Made by a program: the position numbers and the translations under genes. The notes under the pieces were generated by a model that saw only the letters and a list, made by a program, of their open reading frames with translations, did no database searches and was not told the DNA's origin. Below, one piece after another: positions 9,863 to 20,413 of a DNA stretch of 64,000 nucleotides; position 1 is the first letter of the stretch; each line of letters starts with the position of its first letter. Source of the stretch: an uncultured Planctomycetaceae bacterium. GTDB lineage: Bacteria; Planctomycetota; Planctomycetia; Planctomycetales; Planctomycetaceae. Where the stretch lies: positions 1-64,000 of the forward strand of contig CAIOKE010000283.1 of the NCBI GenBank assembly GCA_903858815.1, in the 5' to 3' direction.

Positions 9863-10326
9863 TATCGCAGCCCGCAGGCAGAACCTAAACGAAACAATCG
9901 CTCCACAGGACCGCTTGGTTTCGTGGGTAATGACAAGGCTTCAGCCCGGGCAACTCACGACCCGGATCCCGCACGAAATTCTGTGTCGCTATTCCTCGAG
10001 CGTCGGAACTACAACGGCTGTTCCATCTGCCAGTACGGCACTTCTGGTTCAGCGGTTCGCTTCAGCAGTCCGCGATGCCTGTCCACTGGCAGTCGCAGCG
10101 GAGGGACTGGTGTCTGCTGTCTAGAGCGTAGCCGGACAAGTCCTCAAAGGAGACACAGTCCAGGGGATTCGTGAAAAAGTCGCTATGGTGATCGCCGCCG
10201 TCGACTTCACGACGATCGTCGATGCTGTCGGACATTTCCTGAGACCACTGGCGGAGGCCCTTTGGCAAGGGCGGTGAATTCATGTCGAGACAAGGACTGT
10301 TACGGAGAGCGACGAGGAATGTCGGG

Positions 10327-12267
10327 CTACTTTGCCTTCGTATCAAACGGCTTCAAGCCATCCGCCTCTGACTTGACCTTCGTCGTCAGCAGCAGTTTTT
10401 TACCAACCTCATCGACCACCAGCACCAGTGGATCACGCTCTTTGGCATAGTTCTGCAGAATCCGATCAATCGCTTCAAGAGCTGTCACGCTGCCCAGATC
10501 CATTGTCTGTGGCATATTCTGAGTGAAGCCAGCTCCCTTCAGCGCGTCACCGTCAATCGTCACGTCGGTCTTGATCGATTCACCGATATAACCAAAGGCC
10601 TCCTGCAGCGGAGTCCTGCGGAAGTCGACAAGGACTTTGAGCTTCAGCCGATCGGCAATCTTTTCGGGAATCTTTCCATCATCAGCGGCCTTTGTCTGGC
10701 GCGATTCGTCCCGGAAGACCGTAACCAGAGACTGATTCCAGGTCAGCAGCGTACCGGCCGCCAGATTGCCAGCCGCCTGGCGTGGCAGGATTGTGACAAG
10801 GCGAGCAAAGCCGGCGCCCGCATGCACTGTCGTACCGACATTCAGAGCTTGCAGCATCGCCGGGAATCGCCCGATGATTTCACGGCTGCCCACAGTTGAC
10901 GGCTGCATCTGCCGAACCATACCAAGAATCTCACCGGGCAGACCATCCAGCTGAACCTGCATCTGCCGCTGCAGGCGTACGGGTGTACTGTCACGACTGT
11001 TGCTGAGCAGTGTCTCCATGTAGAAGTCAGGCTCCAGATGCAGACTCCACAGCACACATTCCACCTGATCACCGAACCAGAACAGCACTTTGTCGGCCGT
11101 CTGCTGCAGCTGCGGGAAGAAAGCATCTTCACGATGCGAATCCAGCAGTGTCAGGTCAAACAGCACCGTCATGTGCCGCTGACGATCTGATTTCAGCAAC
11201 AGAGGTTCCATGTCCGGTAATGGCAGAGCCTGTCCTTCCTTGAAGTCGGCCAGTTCTTCAGACATGGTCAGTGGTGCGGCCACGAAGGTCTGCTGATCGA
11301 CCAGCAGGAAGGCAAAGTCTGAGGCCTCATAGACCTCCGCTTTTGAATTGGCATCCGGTCGCAGACGACCGGCAAATCGCTTCAGCAGATCCGAAGCGGT
11401 CTGTCGTTCCTTCAGGCGTACCACCATGGCAACATCGGGCAGTGCCATGCGGGCCCCAAAATTCAGCGCTATGGTCAGTTCATCAATCTCAGCAGGCTCA
11501 AATCTTGAAATCTGGCTGATCTGCTCTGTTAACCAGATTCCAAGGTTTCCCAGCAGTGCCTGAAATTCACCCATCGTCTCGTTTTTCTGCCACAGCAGTG
11601 ATGGACGCAGATGAACGATGACATGGGGCGTAAACGGAATATGGTCGAGTGGAACCGGGGAACCTTTCGTGGGACTTAGTTCTTCGGCCGCCACGTTCGA
11701 TGCCTCACGCTCCTTCTGCTCCTGTTCCCAGCCCTTATTCTGACGAACAACGGGTTTTTCGACAGGTGCGGCACCGCGACCGGCCATTACAGCATACACA
11801 GTAATGCCGGCAGCCAGCAGCCCGGCTGCGGCCAGTGAAATCCACTGAGCCATTCCGCTGCTGCGCCGGCGACGACGTACGCTGGACAATGTTGATGGTC
11901 GATCGACAGTCGGTGAATCCTGCGATCCTGTCACCGGCATCGCACCAAAATCCGGCAGGCTTTCAAGTCCCTGCAGGTCTGCCGTCAGAGCCTTCACAGG
12001 GCCAGCAGCTGGTTCAGCAGCAGACGGAGTATCCGGGACCCAGCGTGCCGCACGCCCTGTCCGCGGAGCCAACGGCAGAACGGGCAGCTCGTCCGAGGCT
12101 GTCGCAGCCGGTTGCGGTGGAGCCATTGGAGCCATTGGAGCTGCCGGCAACTGGATCACAAACTTATGACTGCATTTCGGACATCTTGCGGTCTTACCCA
12201 CCAGACGAGTATCGGGCAATTTCAGCAATGCGCTGCAGGCGGGACACGGGACAGCAATGGCGGACAT
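10327..12267 (-). CDS. MJ0042-type zinc-ribbon membrane protein, otherwise uncharacterised
   Basis: N-terminal CPACSALLKLPDTRLVGKTARCPKCSHKF zinc ribbon, one TM segment (WISLAAAGLLAAGITVYAVMAG), long extracytoplasmic part, C-terminal secretin/STN-like segment (FRRTPLQEAFGYIGESIKTDVTIDGDALK). Confidence 0.75.
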   Translation of the reverse strand: MSAIAVPCPACSALLKLPDTRLVGKTARCPKCSHKFVIQLPAAPMAPMAPPQPAATASDELPVLPLAPRTGRAARWVPDTPSAAEPAAGPVKALTADLQGLESLPDFGAMPVTGSQDSPTVDRPSTLSSVRRRRRSSGMAQWISLAAAGLLAAGITVYAVMAGRGAAPVEKPVVRQNKGWEQEQKEREASNVAAEELSPTKGSPVPLDHIPFTPHVIVHLRPSLLWQKNETMGEFQALLGNLGIWLTEQISQISRFEPAEIDELTIALNFGARMALPDVAMVVRLKERQTASDLLKRFAGRLRPDANSKAEVYEASDFAFLLVDQQTFVAAPLTMSEELADFKEGQALPLPDMEPLLLKSDRQRHMTVLFDLTLLDSHREDAFFPQLQQTADKVLFWFGDQVECVLWSLHLEPDFYMETLLSNSRDSTPVRLQRQMQVQLDGLPGEILGMVRQMQPSTVGSREIIGRFPAMLQALNVGTTVHAGAGFARLVTILPRQAAGNLAAGTLLTWNQSLVTVFRDESRQTKAADDGKIPEKIADRLKLKVLVDFRRTPLQEAFGYIGESIKTDVTIDGDALKGAGFTQNMPQTMDLGSVTALEAIDRILQNYAKERDPLVLVVDEVGKKLLLTTKVKSEADGLKPFDTKAK

Positions 12268-12468
12268 GTCGAAGACTCCGGTTTTGAAAAACCCGCCTTC
12301 AGTCTATCGGGTTGCAGACCGGAAAAAAACAAAAACCGGACGAAAAACGGTCGGCCCGCCCGTGTTTTCGGCGGAAGTTCCTGTGCACTGTTCGATTGCC
12401 TCAGCATCGCATTAGACTGTCACGTTCTGGTCCACTGATTTTGGCTGTTCCCCTGGAAAACCTGACTT

Positions 12469-13470
12469 ATGGCACTTCCTGTTGTCGTTATTCCTGCCGA
12501 CTTCCCTCCGCTCGTTTCCCGCTCACCACTGTTGCCCCTGCTGGATCGACTGGCTGACGTTCGCCTGCATCTCGATCGCCCACAATCGGCAGCGGCACAG
12601 ATCGAGCGGATTGCAGAGGCCGATATCGTGCTGAATTCGCGCGGCAGTCTCAGCTTTCCACAAACCATTCTGCAGTCTCTTCCCCGTCTGAAGATGGTGG
12701 CCGTCTGCGGAATCGGCTATGACTCTATCCACCTCCCGACCGCCACACAGCAGGGCATCGTGGTGTGTAATATCCCTGGCCGTACAGCTCCGATTGTCGC
12801 GGAACATGCGCTCGCCCTGCTGCTGGCCACGGCTCGTCGTATGGCGTGGATGACAGCCGAGCTTCGCAGCGGCCGCTGGCCTGGTGATCTCAGTCTGTCA
12901 CTGGCCGGGCGACAGCTGGGAGTCATTGGTACCGGGCACATTGGCTGTGAGATGCTGCGACTGGCTCGCGCGATTGGAATGCAGACTGTCGCATGGTCGC
13001 TGCACCCTGATCAGGCCAAAGCGGAAAAATTCAACTTCCGCTACGTCAGTCTCCCGGAACTACTGCAGACATCTGACGCCGTCAGCCTGCATACGCGCCT
13101 GTCTGACCAGACTCGCCACCTGCTGAACGCCGAACGACTGGCCCTGATGAAACCGACGGCCGTTCTGATTAACACGGCCCGCGGTGCCATCGTCGATTCT
13201 GCTGCACTGGCCGAGGCCCTGCAGAAGCGTCAACTATTCGCTGCCGGTCTTGATGTGTACGAACAGGAACCGCTGCCTGCAGATCACCCGCTGCTGGCCT
13301 GCGAACAGGTGGTACTCACACCGCATTCCGCTGACATGACTCAGGCTGGCGTTGATCTGCTGACTCAGGGCTGCATCGACAACATCGAAGCATTTCTGCA
13401 GGGGAGGCCACAGAATGTCGTCAATCCGGATGTCCTGTCGTTTCCGCAGTCACCCACTGATACGTTATAA
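12469..13470 (+). CDS. D-isomer-specific 2-hydroxyacid dehydrogenase
   Basis: LGVIGTGHIGCEMLRLARAIGM NAD-binding motif, INTARGAIVDSAALAEAL, LDVYEQEPLPADHPL, HSADMT. Confidence 0.9.
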   Translation: MALPVVVIPADFPPLVSRSPLLPLLDRLADVRLHLDRPQSAAAQIERIAEADIVLNSRGSLSFPQTILQSLPRLKMVAVCGIGYDSIHLPTATQQGIVVCNIPGRTAPIVAEHALALLLATARRMAWMTAELRSGRWPGDLSLSLAGRQLGVIGTGHIGCEMLRLARAIGMQTVAWSLHPDQAKAEKFNFRYVSLPELLQTSDAVSLHTRLSDQTRHLLNAERLALMKPTAVLINTARGAIVDSAALAEALQKRQLFAAGLDVYEQEPLPADHPLLACEQVVLTPHSADMTQAGVDLLTQGCIDNIEAFLQGRPQNVVNPDVLSFPQSPTDTL

Positions 13471-13529
13471 AACCGGCTTGTCAGCATACCCTGCTCCTGT
13501 CAGCCCCGCAGAACGCCGGAACCCAGCTG

Positions 13530-14783
13530 ATGCGTTATCTGATTCTTGCATTGTTCTTTCTGATGGCCGGCATTGCCTATGTACAACGGGCGGCGATCAG
13601 TGTCCCGGCCAGTCAGGTCGCAAGCGATCTGCAGATCACTCACTTCGAAGAATCCATGGGGTTTGTGCAGTCGGCATGGTATCTGGGCTATGCCTTGCTG
13701 CAGATTCCGGCTGGGCGTCTGGCAGACCGCTGGGGTTGCCGTCGCTCGATCGTTCTGTACTGCCTGCTGTGGTCACTGGCGACTGCCACTACGGGATTTG
13801 GCAGCGGACTGTGGTCACTTTCAGGTTCGTGGTTCCTGATGGGTGCGTTGCAGGCTGGCGCATTTCCCTGCGCTGCGCTGGCGATCGCGCAGATCTTTCC
13901 AGTTTCCGAAAGGGCGCGAGCCTCCGGAATCCTCGCAGCCGGTATGACAGTCGGAGCTGCAGCAGCTCCAGCGATCGTTGCCAGACTGCTGGGTGTGCTG
14001 CAGCCAGCGGCCACTTCCACGGGCTTTTTCGTATGGCAACTGTCACTGTTTCTGATGGCTGTCCCGGGAATTCTGTGGTGTTTTCTGTTTGTGGGGCTTG
14101 TTCCTGAATCAAAACTTCCCGTCCGACCTTCTGCACAAAGCACCCTGCCCTTTCGACTGATGCTGCGTCGCATGCTCGCCAGTAAGTCGCTGGCACTGCT
14201 CTGTGCTCAGCAGTTTCTGCGGGCTGCCGGTATGGTGTTTTTCGTCTCATGGTTCCCATCCTTCCTGCAGAAAACCCGCAGTGTTGATCTGAAAACTTCA
14301 GCAGACCTGAGTTCGTGGGTGGGCATCGGAGGTGTTATCGGTAGTCTCACCGGGGGCCTGGCTTCAGACCTGCTGCTGCAGCTGACGGGTAATCGCCGAC
14401 TGGCACGCCAGGGACTGGCAGTCAGTGGCATGCTGCTCTGCAGTCTGCTGATGCTGGCTTCCATGAAAGTTGCAGATATCCGTATTGCGATTTTCCTGAT
14501 TACTGCGGGCGTCTTCTGCGCGACATTTGGGGGCGTGAGCGGCTACACCGTGGCGATCGAATTCGGAGGTCAGCAGACGGCCACAGTCTTCAGCATGATG
14601 AACATGGTCGGAAATTTCGGAGCGATGCTGTTTCCGCTCGTTTCCGGCTGGTTGACTGCCCGCTTCAATAACTGGAATCTGATGATTCTGCTGTTCGCCG
14701 GTATCATGGCCGTGGATGCCGTTTGCTGGGCAATGCTGAACCCTCGCACACAACTGTTTCCTGATCCTCCTGAAGACTCCTGA
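13530..14783 (+). CDS. MFS transporter (ACS-like)
   Basis: 12-TM-like profile, GRLADRWGCRRS motif A. Confidence 0.88.
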   Translation: MRYLILALFFLMAGIAYVQRAAISVPASQVASDLQITHFEESMGFVQSAWYLGYALLQIPAGRLADRWGCRRSIVLYCLLWSLATATTGFGSGLWSLSGSWFLMGALQAGAFPCAALAIAQIFPVSERARASGILAAGMTVGAAAAPAIVARLLGVLQPAATSTGFFVWQLSLFLMAVPGILWCFLFVGLVPESKLPVRPSAQSTLPFRLMLRRMLASKSLALLCAQQFLRAAGMVFFVSWFPSFLQKTRSVDLKTSADLSSWVGIGGVIGSLTGGLASDLLLQLTGNRRLARQGLAVSGMLLCSLLMLASMKVADIRIAIFLITAGVFCATFGGVSGYTVAIEFGGQQTATVFSMMNMVGNFGAMLFPLVSGWLTARFNNWNLMILLFAGIMAVDAVCWAMLNPRTQLFPDPPEDS

Positions 14784-14785
14784 TT

Positions 14786-16234
14786 ATGCCATCAATTCAA
14801 CTGCCACAATTTCGCTGCCGCGCTGCTGCCGGGCGATGTGATATCACTCCACCCGTCGGGATCTATCATCGTATGTGGGGTGCGGCACTGCACGATCAGG
14901 CCACCGGAGTGCATCGACCACTGACCGCCAGCCTGCTGTGGCTGGAACCGGACAATGGACCACTCTCGGAATCCCGAGTGATCCTTTCGCTCGATCACTG
15001 CATTCTTGAAACCAGTCTGCAGCAGGCACTGGCCACTGATGTAGCCGACGTTGTTGGAATTGATCCCGCCTGCGTCCTTGTCACACTCACCCATACACAT
15101 GGCAGTGGCTGGATGGCGCTGAGTCGCAGTGAATTTCCCGGGGGGCACCTGATCGCTCCCTATCTGCAGGAAGTCAGGGAAAGGGTGCGACAACTGGCAG
15201 TTGAGACGGCAGCCTGCAGACAACCGGCTGCTGCCGTGATCGGTACCGGACACTGCAGTCTCGCCCGACATCGCAACTTTGTGGACCCGGATCGCGGACA
15301 CGCCGTCTGCGGACTGAACCCTGCCGGCTTCTCAGACTCAACTGTTCTTGTGGCACGAATCACGGCCGACAGCGGGCAGCCTGTCGCCACACTGGTGAAT
15401 TACGCCTGTCACCCAACCACCCTCGCGTGGGACAACACACTGATCAGTCCGGATTATGTCGGAGCTCTGCGGGAAACTGTGGAACAGCACGCTCCGGGGA
15501 TCTGCCTGTTTCTGCAGGGAGCATCCGGTGATCTGGGACCACGTGAAGGCTTTACAGGTGACACGGAAGTCGCCGACCGCAATGGACGCGAACTGGCTTT
15601 TGCCGTGCTCTCCACATTGCAGTCACTGCCCTGCCCCGGCACCCATTACGCCTGGCAGGAACCCGTGCTGTCGGGTACCTGGATCGGGCGCTGGGCACAT
15701 CGCCCCGTACCTGCAGACGTCCGACGATCTTTCAGCCTCTGGACGTGGCACGAATTCACTGTCAACCTGCCATGGCGCCATGATCTGCCACGGCTGGACG
15801 ATACCCGCCGCAACCGCGAATACTGGCTGGCTCAGGAAGCCGAAGCACGCGCACGCGGTGACGAGTCCGCCATCCGTGACTGCCGCGCGAACGTGGAACA
15901 GATGACCCGCCAGATCACGCGACTTGAAGCACTGGCACCGGGACCCGTCTGCCCACTGAAAGTCACTCTAGGAATTACCGGCGACTGCCTCTGGTTCTTC
16001 CTTCCCGGAGAACTCTATCAGGATCTGCAGATCCGGCTGCGCGAACGATTCGCTCCAAGACCCGTGTTTGTAACCACTCTGACAGGTGACTGGCAGCCCG
16101 GCTACATTCCACCGGCCAGCAGCTATGGCTATGGTATCTATCAGGAAGTCATCGCAGCCACTGCCCCCGGCTGCCATGAACTGCTGCTGGAAGAACTGAC
16201 ACGACAGACCAGTCGACTACTGCAGCCAGCCTGA
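14786..16234 (+). CDS. Neutral/alkaline non-lysosomal ceramidase N-terminal-domain-like protein
   Basis: AGRCDITPPVGIYHRMWG start, THTHGSGW, NYACHPTTLAWDNTLISPDYVGALRETVE, FLQGASGDLGPRE. Confidence 0.82.
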   Translation: MPSIQLPQFRCRAAAGRCDITPPVGIYHRMWGAALHDQATGVHRPLTASLLWLEPDNGPLSESRVILSLDHCILETSLQQALATDVADVVGIDPACVLVTLTHTHGSGWMALSRSEFPGGHLIAPYLQEVRERVRQLAVETAACRQPAAAVIGTGHCSLARHRNFVDPDRGHAVCGLNPAGFSDSTVLVARITADSGQPVATLVNYACHPTTLAWDNTLISPDYVGALRETVEQHAPGICLFLQGASGDLGPREGFTGDTEVADRNGRELAFAVLSTLQSLPCPGTHYAWQEPVLSGTWIGRWAHRPVPADVRRSFSLWTWHEFTVNLPWRHDLPRLDDTRRNREYWLAQEAEARARGDESAIRDCRANVEQMTRQITRLEALAPGPVCPLKVTLGITGDCLWFFLPGELYQDLQIRLRERFAPRPVFVTTLTGDWQPGYIPPASSYGYGIYQEVIAATAPGCHELLLEELTRQTSRLLQPA

Positions 16235-16241
16235 AACGGCT

Positions 16242-18194
16242 CTACGGTGCTGACGCATCCAGCAGGTACTGCTGGACAAACTGCAGCGTCGCATAGAACT
16301 GAAAATCCGCATTATTCTTCTTGCGGAATCCATGGCCTTCGTCCTTCGCCATCAGGTACCAGACCGGAGTTCCGTTCTGGCGGACACGGGCCACAATCTG
16401 CTCAGCCTCAGACAGCGGAACACGCGGGTCATTGGCCCCCTGAACCACGAACAATGGCTTCCGAATTCGCCCGGCGTTGTTCAACGGGGCCATTTCTTCG
16501 AAGAAGGATGACAGTCGCGGATCCCGCTCATCACCATATTCCACCCGCCGCAGATCGCGACGATACGACTCTGTATTCTTCAGAAACGTGCCGAAGTGCG
16601 AGATACCCACCACATCCAGAGCACAGCGAATTCGATCGTTGTAATGGAATGCACAGGCCAGCGTCATGTAGCCACCGTAGCTGCCACCAGTGACCATCAC
16701 CCGTTCCGGATCAAGATCCGGCTGTGTGGCAATCCAGTCCAGCAGAGCACCAATATCCCGCACCGAATCCTCACGCCGCAGACCGTTATCCAGTGCGACA
16801 AAGGTCTTTCCATAACCTGTTGAACCACGCACATTCGGGTAGATCATGGCGACCCCCAGCTCATTCATGTAATAATTGCTGCGTGCCTGAAAGATGGGAC
16901 GCGACTGCCCCTCAGGCCCGCCATGAATATTGATGATCACGGGACGCCGACCCGAAAAACCCGCAGCAGCACGATACAGAAAACCACTGATCTCCAGACC
17001 GTCAAAACTGGTCCATCGCACAAGCTCGGGCTCGACCAGCAAATCGGCTTTCAGTCCGCCCAGCTCACTTTCCGTCCAGCGTTCAATACGCCCACCAGCC
17101 TCCAGTACGTACACATCCGAAGTGGCACGCGCTGAACTGACGGAAAACGCTGCAGCCGAACCATCCCGATGCCATTCCACTCCACCAATCACCCCAGCCG
17201 GAACCCCCGCCACTTCACGGAACTCTCCACTCTCCGTCTGCAGCAGTCTGAGTTTTGAAATGCCCGCCTCGTTGGTTTCAAACAGCAGTTGACGACCATC
17301 AGGAGACAGATCAAAGGATTCCACATCCCACGGAATCTCTGACGTGAGCCACTGGATTTCACGAGTCTCAGGACGCAGGCGTCCCAATCGACGAAACTCA
17401 CTGCCCTGATCTCCCGTCACGTACAGGGCCGAGCCATCCGGAGTATATTCCGCACCACCCCACGCAACCTGTTCAGCAGCATCTGTCAGCGCAGTCCGCT
17501 GTCCCGTTGCCACATCGATCAACCAAAGCACGGAATGATTGACTGACAGATACTGGCGGGCGACCAGAGTTCTGTCGTCGGGTGACCAGTCCTCTGCCGA
17601 CCAGCCCCCACCAGGCAACTCCACGATCGATCGCGCCTGCTCCGGATGCAGCGGATCCATCAGCCACAGGTCTCGATCCGCACCATTGCGGCGAGTCGTA
17701 GCCCAGGCGAAGTGAGTTCCTGCATGATTCCACAAAGGACCACTGTTCTGACTGCGTCCCCCATCCGTCAGCAGCACCGTTTCTCCGCTGCCAGTATCGC
17801 GGCGATACAGCTGCGAAAACTCATTCCCGCCGACATCACGACTGAAGACAAAAAAACGGCCTTCGCGAGGCTCCCATGAGGCTCCGCTGATCGGTTCAGC
17901 ATAGAACGTGATCTGGCGACGAGCTCCTCCGGGCTGCCGTACCTCGTGAATCTGCGGAGTATTCCCGAATCGCGTCGAAATCAGCATTTCGCGACGCTGC
18001 GGATGCCATGCAGCAAATGACGCAGAACGCGATTCCGTGTACCGCTGAACCTTTTCGGCCACAGCCGCAGGAATCTCCGGAATACCCTCGACAACCAGAT
18101 TCTCTCCCGGACGGATCTGAGCATTCTGTGCCGAGACACCTGGGATCAGCTGCAGCAGACAGACCACCATCGCAAGTCGATCGATTCTCACCAT
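16242..18194 (-). CDS. S9-family prolyl oligopeptidase-like peptidase, secreted
   Basis: N-terminal signal-like sequence, beta-propeller repeats, catalytic GGSYGGYMTLA, NPDVRGSTGYGK-like YPNVRGSTGYGK, GANDPRVP, GHGF. Confidence 0.92.
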   Translation of the reverse strand: MVRIDRLAMVVCLLQLIPGVSAQNAQIRPGENLVVEGIPEIPAAVAEKVQRYTESRSASFAAWHPQRREMLISTRFGNTPQIHEVRQPGGARRQITFYAEPISGASWEPREGRFFVFSRDVGGNEFSQLYRRDTGSGETVLLTDGGRSQNSGPLWNHAGTHFAWATTRRNGADRDLWLMDPLHPEQARSIVELPGGGWSAEDWSPDDRTLVARQYLSVNHSVLWLIDVATGQRTALTDAAEQVAWGGAEYTPDGSALYVTGDQGSEFRRLGRLRPETREIQWLTSEIPWDVESFDLSPDGRQLLFETNEAGISKLRLLQTESGEFREVAGVPAGVIGGVEWHRDGSAAAFSVSSARATSDVYVLEAGGRIERWTESELGGLKADLLVEPELVRWTSFDGLEISGFLYRAAAGFSGRRPVIINIHGGPEGQSRPIFQARSNYYMNELGVAMIYPNVRGSTGYGKTFVALDNGLRREDSVRDIGALLDWIATQPDLDPERVMVTGGSYGGYMTLACAFHYNDRIRCALDVVGISHFGTFLKNTESYRRDLRRVEYGDERDPRLSSFFEEMAPLNNAGRIRKPLFVVQGANDPRVPLSEAEQIVARVRQNGTPVWYLMAKDEGHGFRKKNNADFQFYATLQFVQQYLLDASAP

Positions 18195-18210
18195 GCCGGA
18201 CTCTCCCGAA

Positions 18211-18834
18211 TCAGCGCACTATCGATGTCTCAATCAGCTCCATCAGCCTCTGAGCAACCTCGTCCTTTGTTCCGCGAATCTCGGCAATCGTTTCCGCATC
18301 CGGTGACAACACCTCCACGGAATTCGACAGGGAACCAATGGCCGACGTGTCGTTCAGCACAATACAGCTGCAGTTCTTCATCCGCAGCTTGCGCATGGCG
18401 TTTGTTCTTGGATCCTGAGACTCAAGAGCAAACCCCATAACCCAGCGATGACCACGCTGAGCCCCCAGTTCGGCGAGGACATCTGAGGTCTCTGTGAGTT
18501 CCAGCACGATCGGCTGACCGGTTTTCGTAATCTTTCCGAAGACACGCTGCTTCGGGCGATAGTCACAAACCGCCGCTGTCGCAATCACTCCATCGCATTC
18601 CGGAAATAACCGCACACAAGTCTCACGCAGCTGATCGGTCGTCTCAATCCGATGCACTCGGCAACCCGCGGGCGGGGCCAGATCCACCGGTCCCGTTACC
18701 AGTTCCACAGCATGCCCCGAACGCAGCGCTGCGGCCGCCAGAGCATATCCCATGCGACCACTGCTGGCATTCGACAGGAACCGCACATCGTCGATGTATT
18801 CACGAGTCGGTCCGGCGGTAATCAGAATTCTCAT
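18211..18834 (-). CDS. coaB: Phosphopantothenate-cysteine ligase domain protein (CoaB)
   Basis: MRILITAGPTREYIDDVRFLSNASSGRMGYALA; AAVCDYRP; MGFALES; NDTS. Confidence 0.85.
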   Translation of the reverse strand: MRILITAGPTREYIDDVRFLSNASSGRMGYALAAAALRSGHAVELVTGPVDLAPPAGCRVHRIETTDQLRETCVRLFPECDGVIATAAVCDYRPKQRVFGKITKTGQPIVLELTETSDVLAELGAQRGHRWVMGFALESQDPRTNAMRKLRMKNCSCIVLNDTSAIGSLSNSVEVLSPDAETIAEIRGTKDEVAQRLMELIETSIVR

Positions 18835-19421
18835 GCCCCGAACCCCGCGGGCGAAGACAGAATCCGCTCCATCGCCAGCAGAATATCGGCCGGCTCAGCC
18901 ATCCGCCCCATTCCCGTACGACCACAGCTCAGCCAGCCCTCGCAGGGACCAATCATGTGCACTCCATCCTGCTGCAGCTGCTGCACATTTCGCTGCACGG
19001 CCGGCTTCTGCCACATATCGCAGTTCATCGCCGGAGCCGCCAGCACAGGACAAGTGCAGACCAGCAGCGTCGTACTGAGCAGATCATCCGACAGACCGTG
19101 CGCCATGCGAGCCAGTGTGCGAGCAGTTGCAGGAGCCACAACAGCAAGATGCGCTCGATACGCCAGCCCGATGTGCTCACCCTGAAAATGCTCTTGCGCA
19201 CGAAACTGCTGGCTGTGTACGGGACGGCCCGTCAAAGCTTCAAACGTGGCCGGACCAATGAACTCACGAGCAGATTCGGTGAGAATGACGGTAACGCGAG
19301 CCCCCCGCTTCACCAGTCGACTGCAGAGATCAGCAGATTTCCAGGCCGCAACCCCACCGCTGACACCCAGCAGAATCTCGCGATCCACCAGCACGTCCGA
19401 CATGGCTCGGCCTTCCTCCAC
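18831..19421 (-). CDS. coaC: Phosphopantothenoylcysteine decarboxylase (CoaC, flavoprotein); likely start ~19403
   Basis: ILLGVSGGVAAWKSADLCSRLVKRGARVTVILTESA; VVAPATARTLARMAHGLSDDLLSTTLL; APAMNCDMW. Confidence 0.87.
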   Translation of the reverse strand: MEEGRAMSDVLVDREILLGVSGGVAAWKSADLCSRLVKRGARVTVILTESAREFIGPATFEALTGRPVHSQQFRAQEHFQGEHIGLAYRAHLAVVAPATARTLARMAHGLSDDLLSTTLLVCTCPVLAAPAMNCDMWQKPAVQRNVQQLQQDGVHMIGPCEGWLSCGRTGMGRMAEPADILLAMERILSSPAGFGA

Positions 19422-19442
19422 CTGTCTCGTGGCCCACCAGCC

Positions 19443-19730
19443 TCAGAGGATGTCGGCCCCAGGACCACCATCGTCCGGAGTCAACTGGTCCATCTTGTCC
19501 ACAAAAGAAGACGTGTCGTCGACAGCCTTCACTTTCCCTGATGTGTCCAGATAGATCTTGTCCTGCAGGATCTCGGCAACCACGATCTCCATCAGGTTAC
19601 GAGTCTGCAGATCCACCAGCGGTCGCGCACCACGGTTCAGTGCGACCATCCGCTTCTGAATCAGTGAAGACAGCCGGAACCGACCACCCACCTTGCGGAC
19701 AATGTCATCTTCACGAAATTCGTCAAGCAT
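19443..19730 (-). CDS. rpoZ: DNA-directed RNA polymerase omega-like subunit
   Basis: [28 protein letters not shown]; position directly after gmk and before coaC supports it. Confidence 0.75.
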   Translation of the reverse strand: MLDEFREDDIVRKVGGRFRLSSLIQKRMVALNRGARPLVDLQTRNLMEIVVAEILQDKIYLDTSGKVKAVDDTSSFVDKMDQLTPDDGGPGADIL

Positions 19731-20316
19731 TGCGAGCCCTCTCCTCCGCTTTCAGTATCCCACAGATCTCGCTGACTGCATGTTCCAGCTGATCATTGAC
19801 AACCGTATATCGATAACGATCGGCCTGCTGCAGCTCCTGTGCTGCCGTCGCCAGCCGTCGCTGAATGACCTCTTCCGACTCCGTACCACGACTCCTTAAA
19901 CGACGCTCAAACTCGGCCGCCGAAGGAGCCCTTAAAAAAATCGTAACAGTATCGGGATACTGCTGCACCACACGCAAGGCCCCCTGAACGTCAATTTCCA
20001 GGAATGCCCAGCCCCCCTGAGCCCAGGCTCGGTCCAGTTCAGACCACAACGTGCCATACAGAAAACCCGAACTGAAAACCTCCGCATACTCAATAAACTG
20101 CTCGGCCTGTAACCGCCGCTGAAACTCGTCCCGAGTCAAAAACCAGTAGTCGTCACCCTCCACCTCTCCCGGACGAGGCGGTCGAGTCGTTGCGGAAACG
20201 GACTTGATCAGCTGCACCGGAGCAGTCTCGACAAGACGACGCACAACCGTCGTCTTACCACTGCCACTGGGCCCCGACAGGACCACAATCCGCTTTGCAG
20301 CTTGCTGTTCCATCAC
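19723..20316 (-). CDS. gmk: Guanylate kinase
   Basis: [19 protein letters not shown]-loop, [37 protein letters not shown]. Confidence 0.95.
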   Translation of the reverse strand: MMEQQAAKRIVVLSGPSGSGKTTVVRRLVETAPVQLIKSVSATTRPPRPGEVEGDDYWFLTRDEFQRRLQAEQFIEYAEVFSSGFLYGTLWSELDRAWAQGGWAFLEIDVQGALRVVQQYPDTVTIFLRAPSAAEFERRLRSRGTESEEVIQRRLATAAQELQQADRYRYTVVNDQLEHAVSEICGILKAEERARNA

Positions 20317-20413
20317 TCACAAACCCGAATCCCAAATCCTTGAATCAAGACCACCAGAAACCCAACTGACAGTCAATTCCGCAACGGATCCACACAACCA
20401 ACCGAAACACCAG

